Assembly: GCF_020184175.1 (NCBI RefSeq)
Contig: NC_065532.1
Location: 8,494,001 to 8,558,000 of the forward strand
Direction of reading: 5' to 3'
Length of the DNA stretch: 64,000 nt
From: Aphis gossypii
Lineage: Eukaryota > Arthropoda > Insecta > Hemiptera > Aphididae
In this document: positions 49,501-59,580 of the stretch, in pieces
Layout of the letters: each line of letters starts with the position of its first letter
How positions within the stretch are numbered: the stretch's first letter is position 1
Notes under the pieces: generated by a model
The model's database searches: none
Told to the model about the DNA's origin: nothing
Seen by the model: the letters and a program-made list of their open reading frames with translations, nothing else
Made by a program: the position numbers and the translations under genes

Positions 49501-52411
49501 ACGATAACATTATTTTAATATTGAGTATAATAATTGTCATATTTTATATATTTATTTAAATTTTGAAAAATTCAGATTTCTTAAAAATATAAAATAACGG
49601 TTTTACTTGTGAATAAAACGCTGACTGATAGTTTGATATCATTAATTTGTTTTGAGGTAAAACTCTTTGAACAACTACATTTCAATACGTTTGTTTGTAC
49701 ATAGAATAAATGCTAATTTTAAGTTATATAACAACATTTTTAAAGTTAAACCATATTACCACTAATATTAAGTATTTTCGTTCATTTATTTTTAAAAATT
49801 GTCTAAACTTGTAATTATGACAAGATTTAAAGGTTTTTAATACTTTTGCAGTATAAGATTTTTAATTCGTTTAAGTCACAAACAATTAAGGGGATGTCAA
49901 TGTAATATTTGTTTTCTTTCTTAGACCTACTCGCAATATAGATAAAACTCTTTCACCTAAAATCGTTTTTTTTTTTTTTATAATTTTCGAGTAATCTTTG
50001 AGTAAAATCATCTATTACAAAAATTATAGAAGATAATATTTTTGAGGATATTTTATATCGGTTTTATATTTTATTGTTATTTGATTTTAGAAAAAAATGT
50101 TGTAAATTTAAATGATGTTAAATTTTATTATTTTAAGACAATATTTAGACAAATTGATATGTCTTACTTTAAAAAATATTATTATCCATCGTTTTTGTAA
50201 TAGGTAGTTTTGCTCTAAAATTATTCAAAAACATAAAACAAATGATTCTGCGTAAATGCATTTTTTCTATGTGGCACATGGGCCAGAGATAGAAAACAAA
50301 AAGACTATAGAGCTCTGAAATTCTCTTAAATTTTTAAACGAACATTATTATTTATTATTTAGATTAAATTAAATGGTTTAATTTAGATAATATGTTGTTT
50401 AAAATATAAAAGCTAACCAATAAAATATGTACAATAAGGTAATAATAAGTAAATTATCAGCTTCAATAAATTAAATTTTGTTAGAATGAAGAAATAAATA
50501 ATTAAATATGTATATATATATATTTATAACATGGAGATAAATAATTTTTACCACTCTATTATTCTTATCTAAACTTAATATATACTGCACACATACGCGC
50601 GTGCACACTCACACACAATATATGTATGTTTAATATTTACTTGTAAATGATTATTAAAATAGTAATGAACTAATTCAAGATACCTATATTATATAGGTAT
50701 ATAAGCCCACATAGTTATACATTATATAAGTTATAAGCTTTACACACAGTGCACATTTTAATTCAAATTGATTTTTTTAAACTAATTGTAGTTATAGTAA
50801 CAAAACTATAGAAAGAATTTACACATTTTTACTAGCTTTTATAATTTTAAATCATATTATGATTAATCCTAAATACATTTAATCAATATACTTTACACCA
50901 CATTTAAGACATGAACTTTAAGTTGAAAATTTTTATCTTGTAAATTATTGATTTAAAAAAAAGAAAAGATATTATTGTTAAGAAAAAACCTCTTATTTTT
51001 ATGGTCAAACTATATTGGTTAGTACAATTAACTAAATTTACAATAAAACCGTATTAATTATACGTACATTTTGAATTATGTATTGTATAAAAGTAATTTA
51101 AAACTATTTTTTTAATCTAGAAGCTCAAGTATTTAAACTATTATACAGTTAAACTTGATAAACATTATATAATATTTTTTACGCGTATTTAAATTTTTTA
51201 GTTTTTAAAAACTCATTTAAAAATAAATCAATTGTATTTATTATTAAGTCTTAAATTGTATTTTTGTGATCGAAAACGTTTAACATTCAAGAAACTTAAC
51301 TCTTTTAAATTTTAGAATAAAATTACGAGTGCATAATCCTAAGTCAAATAACACAAACCATGTAACATAGATAATTGGTTATAAACAAATCGTGAGTTTT
51401 ACTATCGTAAATACTGCTACTTGTAAAAATGTATTCAATATTCATAATTTTTAATAATTTAAACAATATACACATTATATGTCATGTAAGTTATATAATA
51501 TTATATTGATGTATATGTATAAATTATACTTTATACATTTCATAAGATATTATATTAACTACTTTACATGGTTTATTTTTTTTTTTTGTACTGAATCATA
51601 TCTAATCGTACCAAATAAGTTATCAACGTACAAACACCAACGAATAGTTAAATAACTGTACTATATTGATTTAATACTTTTTTCACAAAAATAATAAACT
51701 CTTTTTTTAACTAACAACTACCTACCAAATGGACCATTACGAAAGTATAATTATTTTACTGTTTTTGGTAAATAAATTTGGAATTAGAATTTTAAAACTA
51801 TTAAACCATATAATAAAATATTTTATTTTGATAAAATCTGTATTTACAACCGATATGAACCACAAGTATGGCTTCAATTATATAGTAGATATAATATGAT
51901 GTATCATTTATTTATTAAACAAATAATTTGGTTACTTACTGTTCGTTGGTAAAATTATGTAGTTATATTTGAATTAATTAGTATATTTAGTTGTAATAAT
52001 ATATATAACGAAATAGCTCATTTTAAGTATTAGCTGACACACTATTTAAGTTAATTACAGAAAATAATTTTGTTTCTGCAAATTAAAATTAATAGGATCA
52101 ATACACTATATAAATTATATATAATTCATAATAGGTATAATAATATGTAGATGTTTTGAAATGTTAATACAAAAATAAATGGTAAATTAAACATTATTAT
52201 GTTTTTAAATAAAACATTAAGGTATTTAATCTATTTTTTTTGTAAAATATGTATATATATATATATGTTTATATATATAATACAATAAATATCTTTTTAA
52301 TTAAGTTTAATTATTTTAAATAAAAAATGCGACATAATTGGTTAATTAACTTACCAAAGTATGATGGTATTCATGTGAGTCCGGTGGAAGCCTTCCATTT
52401 TCATTATCCAT
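22544..52411 (-). CDS. ClC-a: ClC-2-type voltage-gated chloride channel (carries an apparent 1-base deletion)
   Basis: Homodimeric plasma-membrane chloride channel of the ClC-1/ClC-2/Drosophila ClC-a branch. Minus-strand coding exons: 52355-52411, 29566-29821, 27493-27621, 27288-27421, 26382-26664, 25766-25850, 25531-25635, 25328-25429, 25079-25210, 24840-25002, 24643-24758, 24439-24553, 24222-24359, 23875-24134, 23423-23562, 23075-23216, 22743-22970 and 22544-22672; all GT..AG. After restoring one lost base the length is 904 residues. Motifs: MYGQYTKELG, GSGIPE (residue 148), the gating-glutamate motif GKE|GPFVHI (190-197, split by an intron), YENESRNTEMLAAACAVGV, PSGSFIPVF (441), two CBS domains (from about 568, DFMVRDV; and about 800-870, DPAPFQLVERTSLLKVHSVF) and a 43-codon last exon ending DDDYDV. 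Within exon 25328-25429 the frame changes near 25393. Exon 29566-29821 starts at ATG of MYGQY; the upstream MAQ is intronic. Confidence 0.93.
25298..25318. repeat. (ATT)n microsatellite in a ClC-2 intron
   Basis: Seven consecutive ATT units between exons 25328-25429 and 25079-25210. Confidence 0.8.
28159..28285. mobile_element. hAT-like MITE with CATGGGC termini
   Basis: Termini catgggcatagc (28159-28170) and the reverse complement of gctacgcccatg (28274-28285) agree at 11 of 12 positions. The 8-bp flanks gcaacaca and ctaacaca agree at 6 of 8, compatible with an old hAT-type target duplication. A run of G (from 28184) lies near the left end. The element is 127 bp and has no coding capacity. 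Confidence 0.55.
28987..29160. mobile_element. pogo/Tigger-type MITE
   Basis: The left end gagtggaacttcgataactcg and the inverted right end cagtggagccccgataactc match at 18 of 23 positions. Both are flanked by TA, the target used by Tc1/mariner-pogo elements. Internal copies of the ttcgagttatc motif add sub-terminal repeats. It is 174 bp and non-coding. Confidence 0.75.
31944..32020 (+). mobile_element. hAT-like terminus fragment
   Basis: cagtagttcccaaacattttt followed by ggcttgcgacgcc resembles the CAGTGGTTCCCAAAC...GCGACCCC start shared by many hAT MITEs. No matching right terminus was found within the next 300 bases, so only one end is supported. Confidence 0.35.
33173..33320. mobile_element. 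MITE with GGGCC(T/G)GATCTA termini
   Basis: The left gcggggcctgatcta and the reverse complement of the right end, acgggccggatcta, share GGGCC.GATCTA. The span is about 148 bp, non-coding, and locally GC-richer than its surroundings. The termini resemble hAT-type elements. No clean target duplication is visible. Confidence 0.5.
33386..33420. repeat. Short inverted repeat (GGGCCTC...GAGGCCC)
   Basis: tgggcctcac and gtggaggccca pair across a 14-base spacer. It may be the remains of another small element or an isolated hairpin; nothing further can be said. Confidence 0.35.
35758..36552 (+). repeat. Interspersed repeat, copy 2 (interrupted by a SINE)
   Basis: Same family and orientation as 19886-20475. 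The homologous part is split by the SINE at 35839-36071. Without that insertion it would be about 550 bp, close to copy 1. Confidence 0.65.
35839..36071 (+). mobile_element. tRNA-derived SINE with perfect target-site duplication
   Basis: A 233-bp GC-rich insert in AT-rich DNA. Near its 5' end is a pol III internal promoter: an A-box-like TGGCCGTGCGA (35850-35860) and a B box matching consensus, GGTTCGATCCG (35876-35886). The body ends in a simple (AAC)n-type tail. The 13-mer agtaatgaagttg flanks it exactly at 35826-35838 and 36072-36084, proving retrotransposition into the older repeat. The 61-codon open frame over 35838-36023 is incidental. Confidence 0.88.
37301..37334. repeat. (AAAT)n/(AT)n microsatellite
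   Basis: A few aaat units run into about ten AT dinucleotides. Confidence 0.75.
38182..38331 (-). CDS. ClC-a: Alternative first coding exon of the ClC-2 gene
   Basis: On the minus strand an ATG at 38331 opens 50 codons (MTVGKTAKIS ... FVQST) ending at a consensus donor, ACA|gtaagt. The phase is 0, exactly what is needed to join MYGQYTKELG at 29821. The peptide is basic then acidic, with a SMRRRKSAL stretch that could be a kinase site, and has no membrane segment. Using it instead of the 52-kb exon gives a protein of about 935 residues. The good donor, matching phase and absence of any competing gene support it; transcripts would have to confirm it. Confidence 0.7.
38332..38480 (-). promoter_or_regulatory. 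Possible promoter for the alternative ClC-2 first exon
   Basis: Upstream of the ATG at 38331 on the minus strand there is a TATAAG motif (38403-38398) about 70 bases away, at a distance that would allow a short leader. It is weak evidence, since TATA-like words are common in DNA this AT-rich. Confidence 0.25.
40376..40399 (+). repeat. Copy of the CGCTCCGCTCAGAATC repeat end
   Basis: 24 bases identical to 48581-48604, including cgctccgctcagaatc and the following taaaatac. It marks a fragment of the same dispersed family as 48281-48596. Confidence 0.6.
44537..44700 (+). mobile_element. pogo/Tigger-like element fragment
   Basis: acagtcgaacttggttaactc matches the type of terminus seen in the 28987 element (CAGT.GAAC...TAACTCGAA). 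Further aactcgaa-like words follow at 44560-44655, but no right terminus is clear, so this is probably a decayed or truncated copy. Confidence 0.45.
46118..46300 (+). repeat. Dispersed repeat fragment
   Basis: A less AT-rich stretch with gggtggtcaagcgggtaacg, then gtaggttaggttag, then cctgaacggagatgatttgt. The last block resembles the gattctgagcgga end of the 48-kb repeat, which suggests one dispersed family. Boundaries are not defined. Confidence 0.35.
48281..48596. mobile_element. Repeat with GATTCTGAGCGGA inverted ends
   Basis: gattctgagcggacacgagg at 48281-48300 is mirrored by cctcgctccgctcagaatc at 48578-48596. The 316-bp block has no coding capacity. The right end occurs again, identically over 24 bases, at 40376-40399. 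It is a likely non-autonomous DNA element of unknown family. Confidence 0.55.
52355..52411 (-). CDS. ClC-a: First coding exon of the ClC-2 gene (distal promoter form)
   Basis: Nineteen codons, MDNENGRLPPDSHEYHHTL, ending at TTG|gtaagt in phase 0. Joined to the exon at 29821 this makes HHTL-MYGQYTKELG, which closely matches the TLMYGRYT context of other ClC-2 channels, so this is probably the ancestral N-terminus. A pyrimidine tract and tag acceptor at 52453-52455 stand 41 bases upstream of the ATG, implying that the exon starts at 52452 and that a non-coding exon lies further upstream. Confidence 0.75.
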
Positions 52412-52452
52412 GATTCTTAGTTATAATAACTTAAAATAACATTAATTAATAT

Positions 52453-55400
52453 CTACAAAAAAAAAATTGATATATTTAATTTCAAATTTAAATTAAATAT
52501 TCAAAATAATAAGGTAATAACAATAATTGTTTTACGTAATAATTACAAGCAACAATCAGGGAGAGCGTACACGACAGTTCTTCTCAACGATGACCACATG
52601 ACTGTTGGTAATCTGTGGAATACATTATCTATAGTTGTAATACCGTTACAAAACCTAAGGGAATGTATCGCATTTCAAACAGTTATTTTAAATAATGAAC
52701 TTACTATAAAATTAACTGTAGAAATAATGCATGCATATTGTATTAATAAAATTGTTTTAAATAAGTAATAATTTTTGCACATTATTAAACGTTTAACCAC
52801 ACGATTTTTAAAATAAATTGTATGTGTGTTTTTTGTATAAATTGTGATTTTACTATGAATCATAAAAATAAATAATAACATTGTAACATTAACAAAATTA
52901 TGTATTAATAAAAATATTGAAACTCGTAATCAATACTTTTTAGTAAATATATCAATAAAATATAAATATAAAACATACATAATTCTTTGTATTTATAGAT
53001 ATTATTTTATATTATTGAACTGTTTTACGTACATACTGCTTATTATTAATCAATTATAATAAATACATCTTATAATGGTTACTCAAACATTTTACGATTT
53101 ACCTAAAAAAGACGTTGGTATATACATAGATTAAGATGAAATGTAAATAAATTATGCATTGTGAAATCAAAATTAATTTTTGCTTCATACAATGAATTTG
53201 GTATTAAAGTTGTAATATGATGCTAATGTTTAATTGTTATTCAATTTTATTACTAGGACTTTTACATTATATATTAGATGAAAAATATACATTAATTACG
53301 GAAATAAAAATGTAAGATAAAAAAAAACAAACAACACAGAGTAAGTAAGCAAAATAATATTAAATAATTAATAGCTTAAAATAAAATAAAATATAGATTT
53401 ATATAATAATTTGTATCCCCTCCTCTTACTAACAAGTAAATTTTGGAAATAAATAAATATTATTTTGTCTACTTAAAAAGTTATCAAATAATTATCTAAG
53501 TTATATTTTGATAACAATTTTAGTATGAATTATATTATATAAGTTGCTGGTAGGTCAGTAGTTTCATTGTTTTAGCAAAAATAATTTCACTTGCTATAGT
53601 TCCAATTATCTGACACCCAATCTAACGCTTTATTTTAACACAGCATTGCTAAACTATGTCATTTTATTATTTTAATGATTCAATAGAGAGAGTGGTTACA
53701 ATTTTAATACCAACAGGAATATTATTAATTTACTGTGGATTCACACAGATAGCTATAATTTTATTTTATTTTTTGTTCGTATTTGGTAGGCAGGTATTTA
53801 GTATTGCATTAATAAATATGTTTTTCGATTGAGAAAATAAAATAGTTAGTTGATTTTATTTATTGTAGTTAAATTAAAATATTTATTTTAATCTAATATG
53901 GTGATACAAAAGTATAGATAAGTAATTTCTGTCAGTATTAGCTTATTTAAGACACGATGAAAAATAATAATGGTTTTTTTTTTATTTATTTATTATATAA
54001 CGTTTTTTTCAATTTCTAAGTTAAAAATAACTATAATACAATAATTTTATTTATTCATTTTTCAGTTAACAAATTTACTTATCATTTAATGTATATAGTA
54101 TACATATAACACATATTTATGTTATAATAAAAAAGGTAGTTTGAACAGTTTATTCAATAAAGGATAAAAGTAGATGAAGGTTATACCTATATACAATTAT
54201 TAATAAACTACATGTCTATACCTATGAATATTAATTATACATTTAGGAGTGTAGGACGTATGTAGGCATGTGTAATTTTATATATACTTATTTTAGTTTT
54301 TACAATGTAGTTAATTTAACATAATATATTATATCTGTTTTTAATTATTTTAAAATAAATATAAAATAATAATTAAAAATATAATACTAAAACATAACAT
54401 ATTTTTACACACATGTTGGAAGAAGTCTTCCAAAAATTGTAATACTTTATTATACAGTCTCATATTTATATAGTACACTGTACAATGTACCTACATATTA
54501 TATATTAAAATTAAAATTTTAAAGTATGCTGTATGTACTACCTACCAACAACAGTTATAATAGTTATATGTATTATATTAATTATTAATGATTCATCAAT
54601 GGAAATTACCTATATGTTATTTTTGTTTATGTATAATTCTTTAAATAAGGGTTATGATTGCTAGCGAACAATAGTTGCAGTACCTCTGACTTTTCTTCTT
54701 ATAAATTATAAAATATACAGACTATAATTAAAAAATATATATTTACAGTAAATTATTATAATTTATAGTAGATAGTTGGTCAATGGTTCGTCTTTTTGAA
54801 AGCAATAAGAATTCCTAACCGAAGACATATAAAATAAATATAAACATAACCATGCTTATGTTGAGACTTGTGTCTGATTGTAAACATGGGCGCCTATAAG
54901 TAACATTTTAGAGGGGTTAGAAATAAAAAAATTCTCAAATGTAAGGTAATAAAGATAATAATAATATTATGGTAATATTTATTGAGCTACAAGTTTTAAA
55001 TATTTCTTGTCCGGGGGAGGCAAGTGCTCTATCTCGCTCCTCCCAATGGGTGCTCATGATTATAAAAGTCGCGGATCGACAATAGATATTGAGAATTTAG
55101 TAAGGCATAACCTAGAATTAGGAACATAATAACAAATCAAAATATAAATTACAGAACATAGTTACCTATTATAAACTAATGGAGTATTAAAAACGAATTA
55201 TTAGTTGATAATTTATTTTCAATAAGCGTTTTTCAAAATCAATTTTTACTATTTAAGAGGAATATCCTACATATTGCCCAAATGAAAACTATTTCCATTA
55301 AATAGAACATAGATAAATCTAATATTGGACTTAAATTTTCAGTAAACAAAAGAGAAAAATATTATGTCGGATAAAATCTGATACCATCTTGGTTCATGTT

Positions 55401-58400
55401 TTAAATAAATAATATAAATGAGATAATGATACCGCATACAAATATATAAGTTATCATTTTATCGCATAAATACAAAATAATAGTAACAATCTTGTACTTT
55501 TATGTATATATGTAGTTTATTTTAAATAAATTGAATTTAAATTTTAAATGTATGACTTATCTGCAATTATATTATATTATATTTTTTTTCATTATATATA
55601 ATATATATATATATGTCTTATAAATATAATTATTATACCTGCAACCTACGTAAATATAAATAACTTACTTAAATTGTAGTCTAGTTATCCATCAACCGAA
55701 TAATTAATTTTAAAATTTAATCATTTTTTAGTTTAAAGTAAACATTTTTAATGAAGTGTTGTAAAATAAAAAAGTAAAAACCTATAAAAGGATCATTTAG
55801 TTTGTTTTTATTATATGTTGGCTAACGCCAACCATCTACTAAATGATGATAAACATTAATGTTATGTTTCCTATAAAGTAGAAGATATAATGTTGCTATT
55901 TTAATTTGTTTGTACTGCGATTAGTTTTTTATTTTTATAAACATAGCAAAAGATTGTTCTGTTGGTACATTATTACTATTGGTGGTTAGCTTAAATAAAA
56001 AAGATCGTATTATATGTTATGTATAACTATAATATAAGGTGAATAGTGGATACAATAACAAAAATTATAAATAAATTTTACTATTGTGTATTGCGTAGGT
56101 ATACCTAATAAAATGCAATGAGACATTATACACCTTATCTTGATAAATAAGCTGACATTGAACTGTACATATAATGTCATTAGCTGAACTAATTTGAACC
56201 GTAATTTAATGGCTCAGATTTAATAAACACATAATATACTACGTAGGTTTATTAATCCAAAATGTATATATTACCATTGAGCATAATATATAATAAGTAT
56301 ACGACATGTGCATAACGATTAAAACACACATAATAACATATACCTATGTATATATTATATGAATAATTTTATTTCACTTGATACATTTTTAAATAAGTAT
56401 CTACTATACTTTTTTTGTTAGATGTCTTATCTCGTTTGTTATTTGAACTTAACTTTTAAAATTATGTACCATCGTCACTTTAAAATATTATTTTATATTA
56501 TTCAACACGGACACAGTTTTTCAAAATAATATTAATTATATTATATTAAAAAAACATAATATAAAAAATCCAAATAGGTATTAATAAAAACAATAATTGC
56601 AATACAGTACTGAAATTGCAATACAAAAAATTCATATGAATATACTGTTAAAAAATCAAATTATTGTTAAAAAAATGACCAAGTTTAAACAACTATGTCC
56701 AAAATGATTAGTAAATGCGGGAGCAGACTATTATAATATGTACGAGTGTACGACTTATCATAACTTATTGAAACTAACGTTGTAATAAAATTGAAATTCA
56801 ATTAGTATTTCAATAAATGCACAATTCTCTATTTTTTAAAAAATAAACCTCTTAATAATTAATTGAACAATTCGTGTCTATAGATATACAATTTAAGTAT
56901 TATCATGCTCTATGTAAATAATTATATAATTTATACTGCAGTGATATAGTTGAACTATGTTACCCAATTATCTGAAAGGTTATTGATTTGTATATCATTT
57001 ATAAATACATATTTCGACTGAATTAAAGAATGGTATACCTAGCTATTTGCTATTGGTTATTATCGAAAATTATACTAACTGAATTAAGATATTTACGCTT
57101 TTCCTTTTTAACCGACAGTAGTTGAGAATCTGTATAAACAATAATATTTACGCTTAAAAGAGTACGTCATACCCGTCTTATACTAACATACATAACAAAT
57201 ACATTTTACGTCTTACATTTGAAACAATCTATTTTACTCTGTTATTTTATTATTTTTAAAATGAATTGACGTATTGTTAAATTTAAAGGTGAGAATATTA
57301 TCTAAGTAGATATTGTAAATTAATTTAAATTATTTATTTATTTTTATGAACATAAAAAGGTGGACCACCGAATTATCTTAGTTTGTCTACTGTAAGATGG
57401 GAATAACAGTTGTCTTTTATACAGGTATATAATTATTATGTTAATATTTAAATAATTTTACACGGATTAAAATAATAGAATAAAATATAACTATAAGGGA
57501 TGGTAAAATATGAGTGTGTATAATATTTTCAAAAGATACTTTTCAAAATAATATTTCTGTATTTCTAGCTTAAAAATTAATAAGTATTTAAAAAAAGACC
57601 CAATGCTACTTATAGATAATGCCATATAATGTTCTTAACTTTAGAAATAGGAAAATATTTACTTGAATATTAAAGCTAAAAGAACAAAATTATTGTTATT
57701 AAAGGTAATTTAGCTATCCTGTATGTTTGTAAGACGGAGAAAAAACATGGAGGTGTATACTGTACAGTTTTTTCTTAAAATTAGCTTTTATATTTGTTAA
57801 CACTTTATTTTATTATTATTGAAGTTAATGTTATATTGATATATATATACATATATTATTATTATTATATTATACTATATTGTATTATTTTGATATATAT
57901 TATATGTCCATAATATGTCTGCAGAGCTTTTATTGAATGAAAGAAAGTTTGAAAAAAAATTAGCTATGTTTTTAAAAATATTAGTTTTGTAATAAATAAT
58001 AATTAAGAGGAAACTTGAATTTAACTTTAAAGCAATTTTCTTAGAATAAAACATTTTATAAAATTCAATATAAAATAAAAAATAATTCAAAAACTTAAAA
58101 AATATAAAAATATTTCAAAAATTGTACAACATAGGTATATTGGTATATTTTAGTTTATTATAAGTCTAAAAAATACTCTACTCGGAATATAAAATTCAAA
58201 ATGGTAAAATACTTAAACAATAATAGTGATAGAAATGTAACTTTTTAGAAAAATGTTCTACTATGTATAAAAAAAATAAATAAAAAACATCAAGTCTATG
58301 AAATAATGATGATGAGTGTACGTCAAAAACATCAATCTGTATATTATACAACACGCACCTCGTTCTTTGAACCAGTCAGCAGTTGATGCCTCGGGGCTTT

Positions 58401-59494
58401 AATTATACTACTATGTAGATACCTTCATCCTACTACTGTCATAATCTTAAATACGGGTTCTGTTGCCCAATAAAAAAAAAATATTAAAATGTACGACACA
58501 AAAAAGTGTAGTATCGACTATAAAGATGTGTTGACTGATGAATCATCTATTCAGTGTACTCGACTGAGTAAAGAAGTGGGGACATAACTCTAGGGGGACG
58601 TGAGGTGGAGAAGGTACGCCGACCCCAAATAGTCAGGAGAGAAGAGCAATGAGAAAGAAAATTTTTTTTTTAAATACACAGAGTAAATAATAGTCAAAAT
58701 AATAGTAATCTAGGAAATACCGGAAAAATAAATTCATGTTAGCACTGTATCTTTATTGCATACTCGTTACGCCGTTAAATAATAATTTGTATTAATATTG
58801 AATAAGGTACGTAATATTTTAACATATTAGTAATAGGTCTATGTTATTATTTATCCTCATAACTTATTAAATACTGAAAAAATAAAGCGTAAATTTCAAT
58901 TAAATATTTTATAATATATTATGTGAGTACAATCACATAAAAGTCTGCTTTTGTAACTGAGCGTTGAAAAGATCACGATAAGCAACAGAATAGTCAAGAT
59001 TCATGATATATTAATATGTACTTTACTGTTACTATTAATATATTTTTCATAATAAAAATTTTAAATTGTAAATTTTCGAGACTGAATTTTGTCAAAATTC
59101 TTACTATAATGTTTATAAAAAAATATTGTGATAAAGTATTTTCGATATTTTTGAATTGATAAACGAACAACTTATGAGAAACTTTAATTCAATTTTCGAG
59201 AATTTAGAGTTTCGACCCAGCGAATATTTTTTAAAAACGTTATTTATAGAAAGAAATTAAAAAAAAAAATTGATCAAAAATGTGTTATGAATTTTTTTTT
59301 CTTTGGTCGAGGTAATTGTCTTAAGATCAAAATGAGTAGCTAGATAAGCGAGTACCGGATAATGGATTATTACATTGTACTCATTAATTATAAAATAATT
59401 TGAAATTTGTGATGATAAAGAAATAATTAACATTATAAAAATTAAAAAGAGCAAACAATCAATATTTTAAAAAAGGAAAAAAGAAAAAACTTAC
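52453..59494. other. Putative 5' UTR intron of the ClC-2 gene, AT-rich
   Basis: If the non-coding exon at about 59.5 kb is real, this is its intron. It contains no gene that I can support. It holds a possible hAT-like element at 54885-55058 and several AT dinucleotide runs (for example about 55598 and about 57838). Confidence 0.4.
54885..55058. mobile_element. hAT-like MITE, diverged
   Basis: catgggcgcct at the left and the reverse complement of gggtgctcatg at the right agree at 8 of 11 positions. A G-rich patch (cgggggaggcaag, about 55012) is reminiscent of the CATGGGC element at 28159. No clean target duplication was seen. Confidence 0.35.
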
Positions 59495-59580
59495 ATGGTA
59501 TTTACATTATTTTAGTTTGCTTCATTCTTGACTTTCTCTGTGGAGCAGCAAGTCCCTTAATTTTCTTAACTGTAACAACT
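59495..59580 (-). other. Possible non-coding first exon of the ClC-2 gene
   Basis: On the minus strand a consensus donor (CCAT|gtaagt, exon end 59495) closes a less AT-rich stretch. An arthropod-type initiator (TCAGTT, 59582-59577) lies about 85 bases upstream. This would supply the 5'UTR exon demanded by the acceptor at 52453. It is an inference from splice and initiator signals only. Confidence 0.3.

Larger units (their letters stand above)
38481..52354. other. Long ClC-2 intron (distal), AT-rich with dispersed repeats
   Basis: About 13.9 kb between the two alternative first coding exons. No open frame above 70 codons shows a recognisable domain. Supported repeats are listed separately: 40376-40399, 44537-44700, 46118-46300 and 48281-48596. 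Confidence 0.5.
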
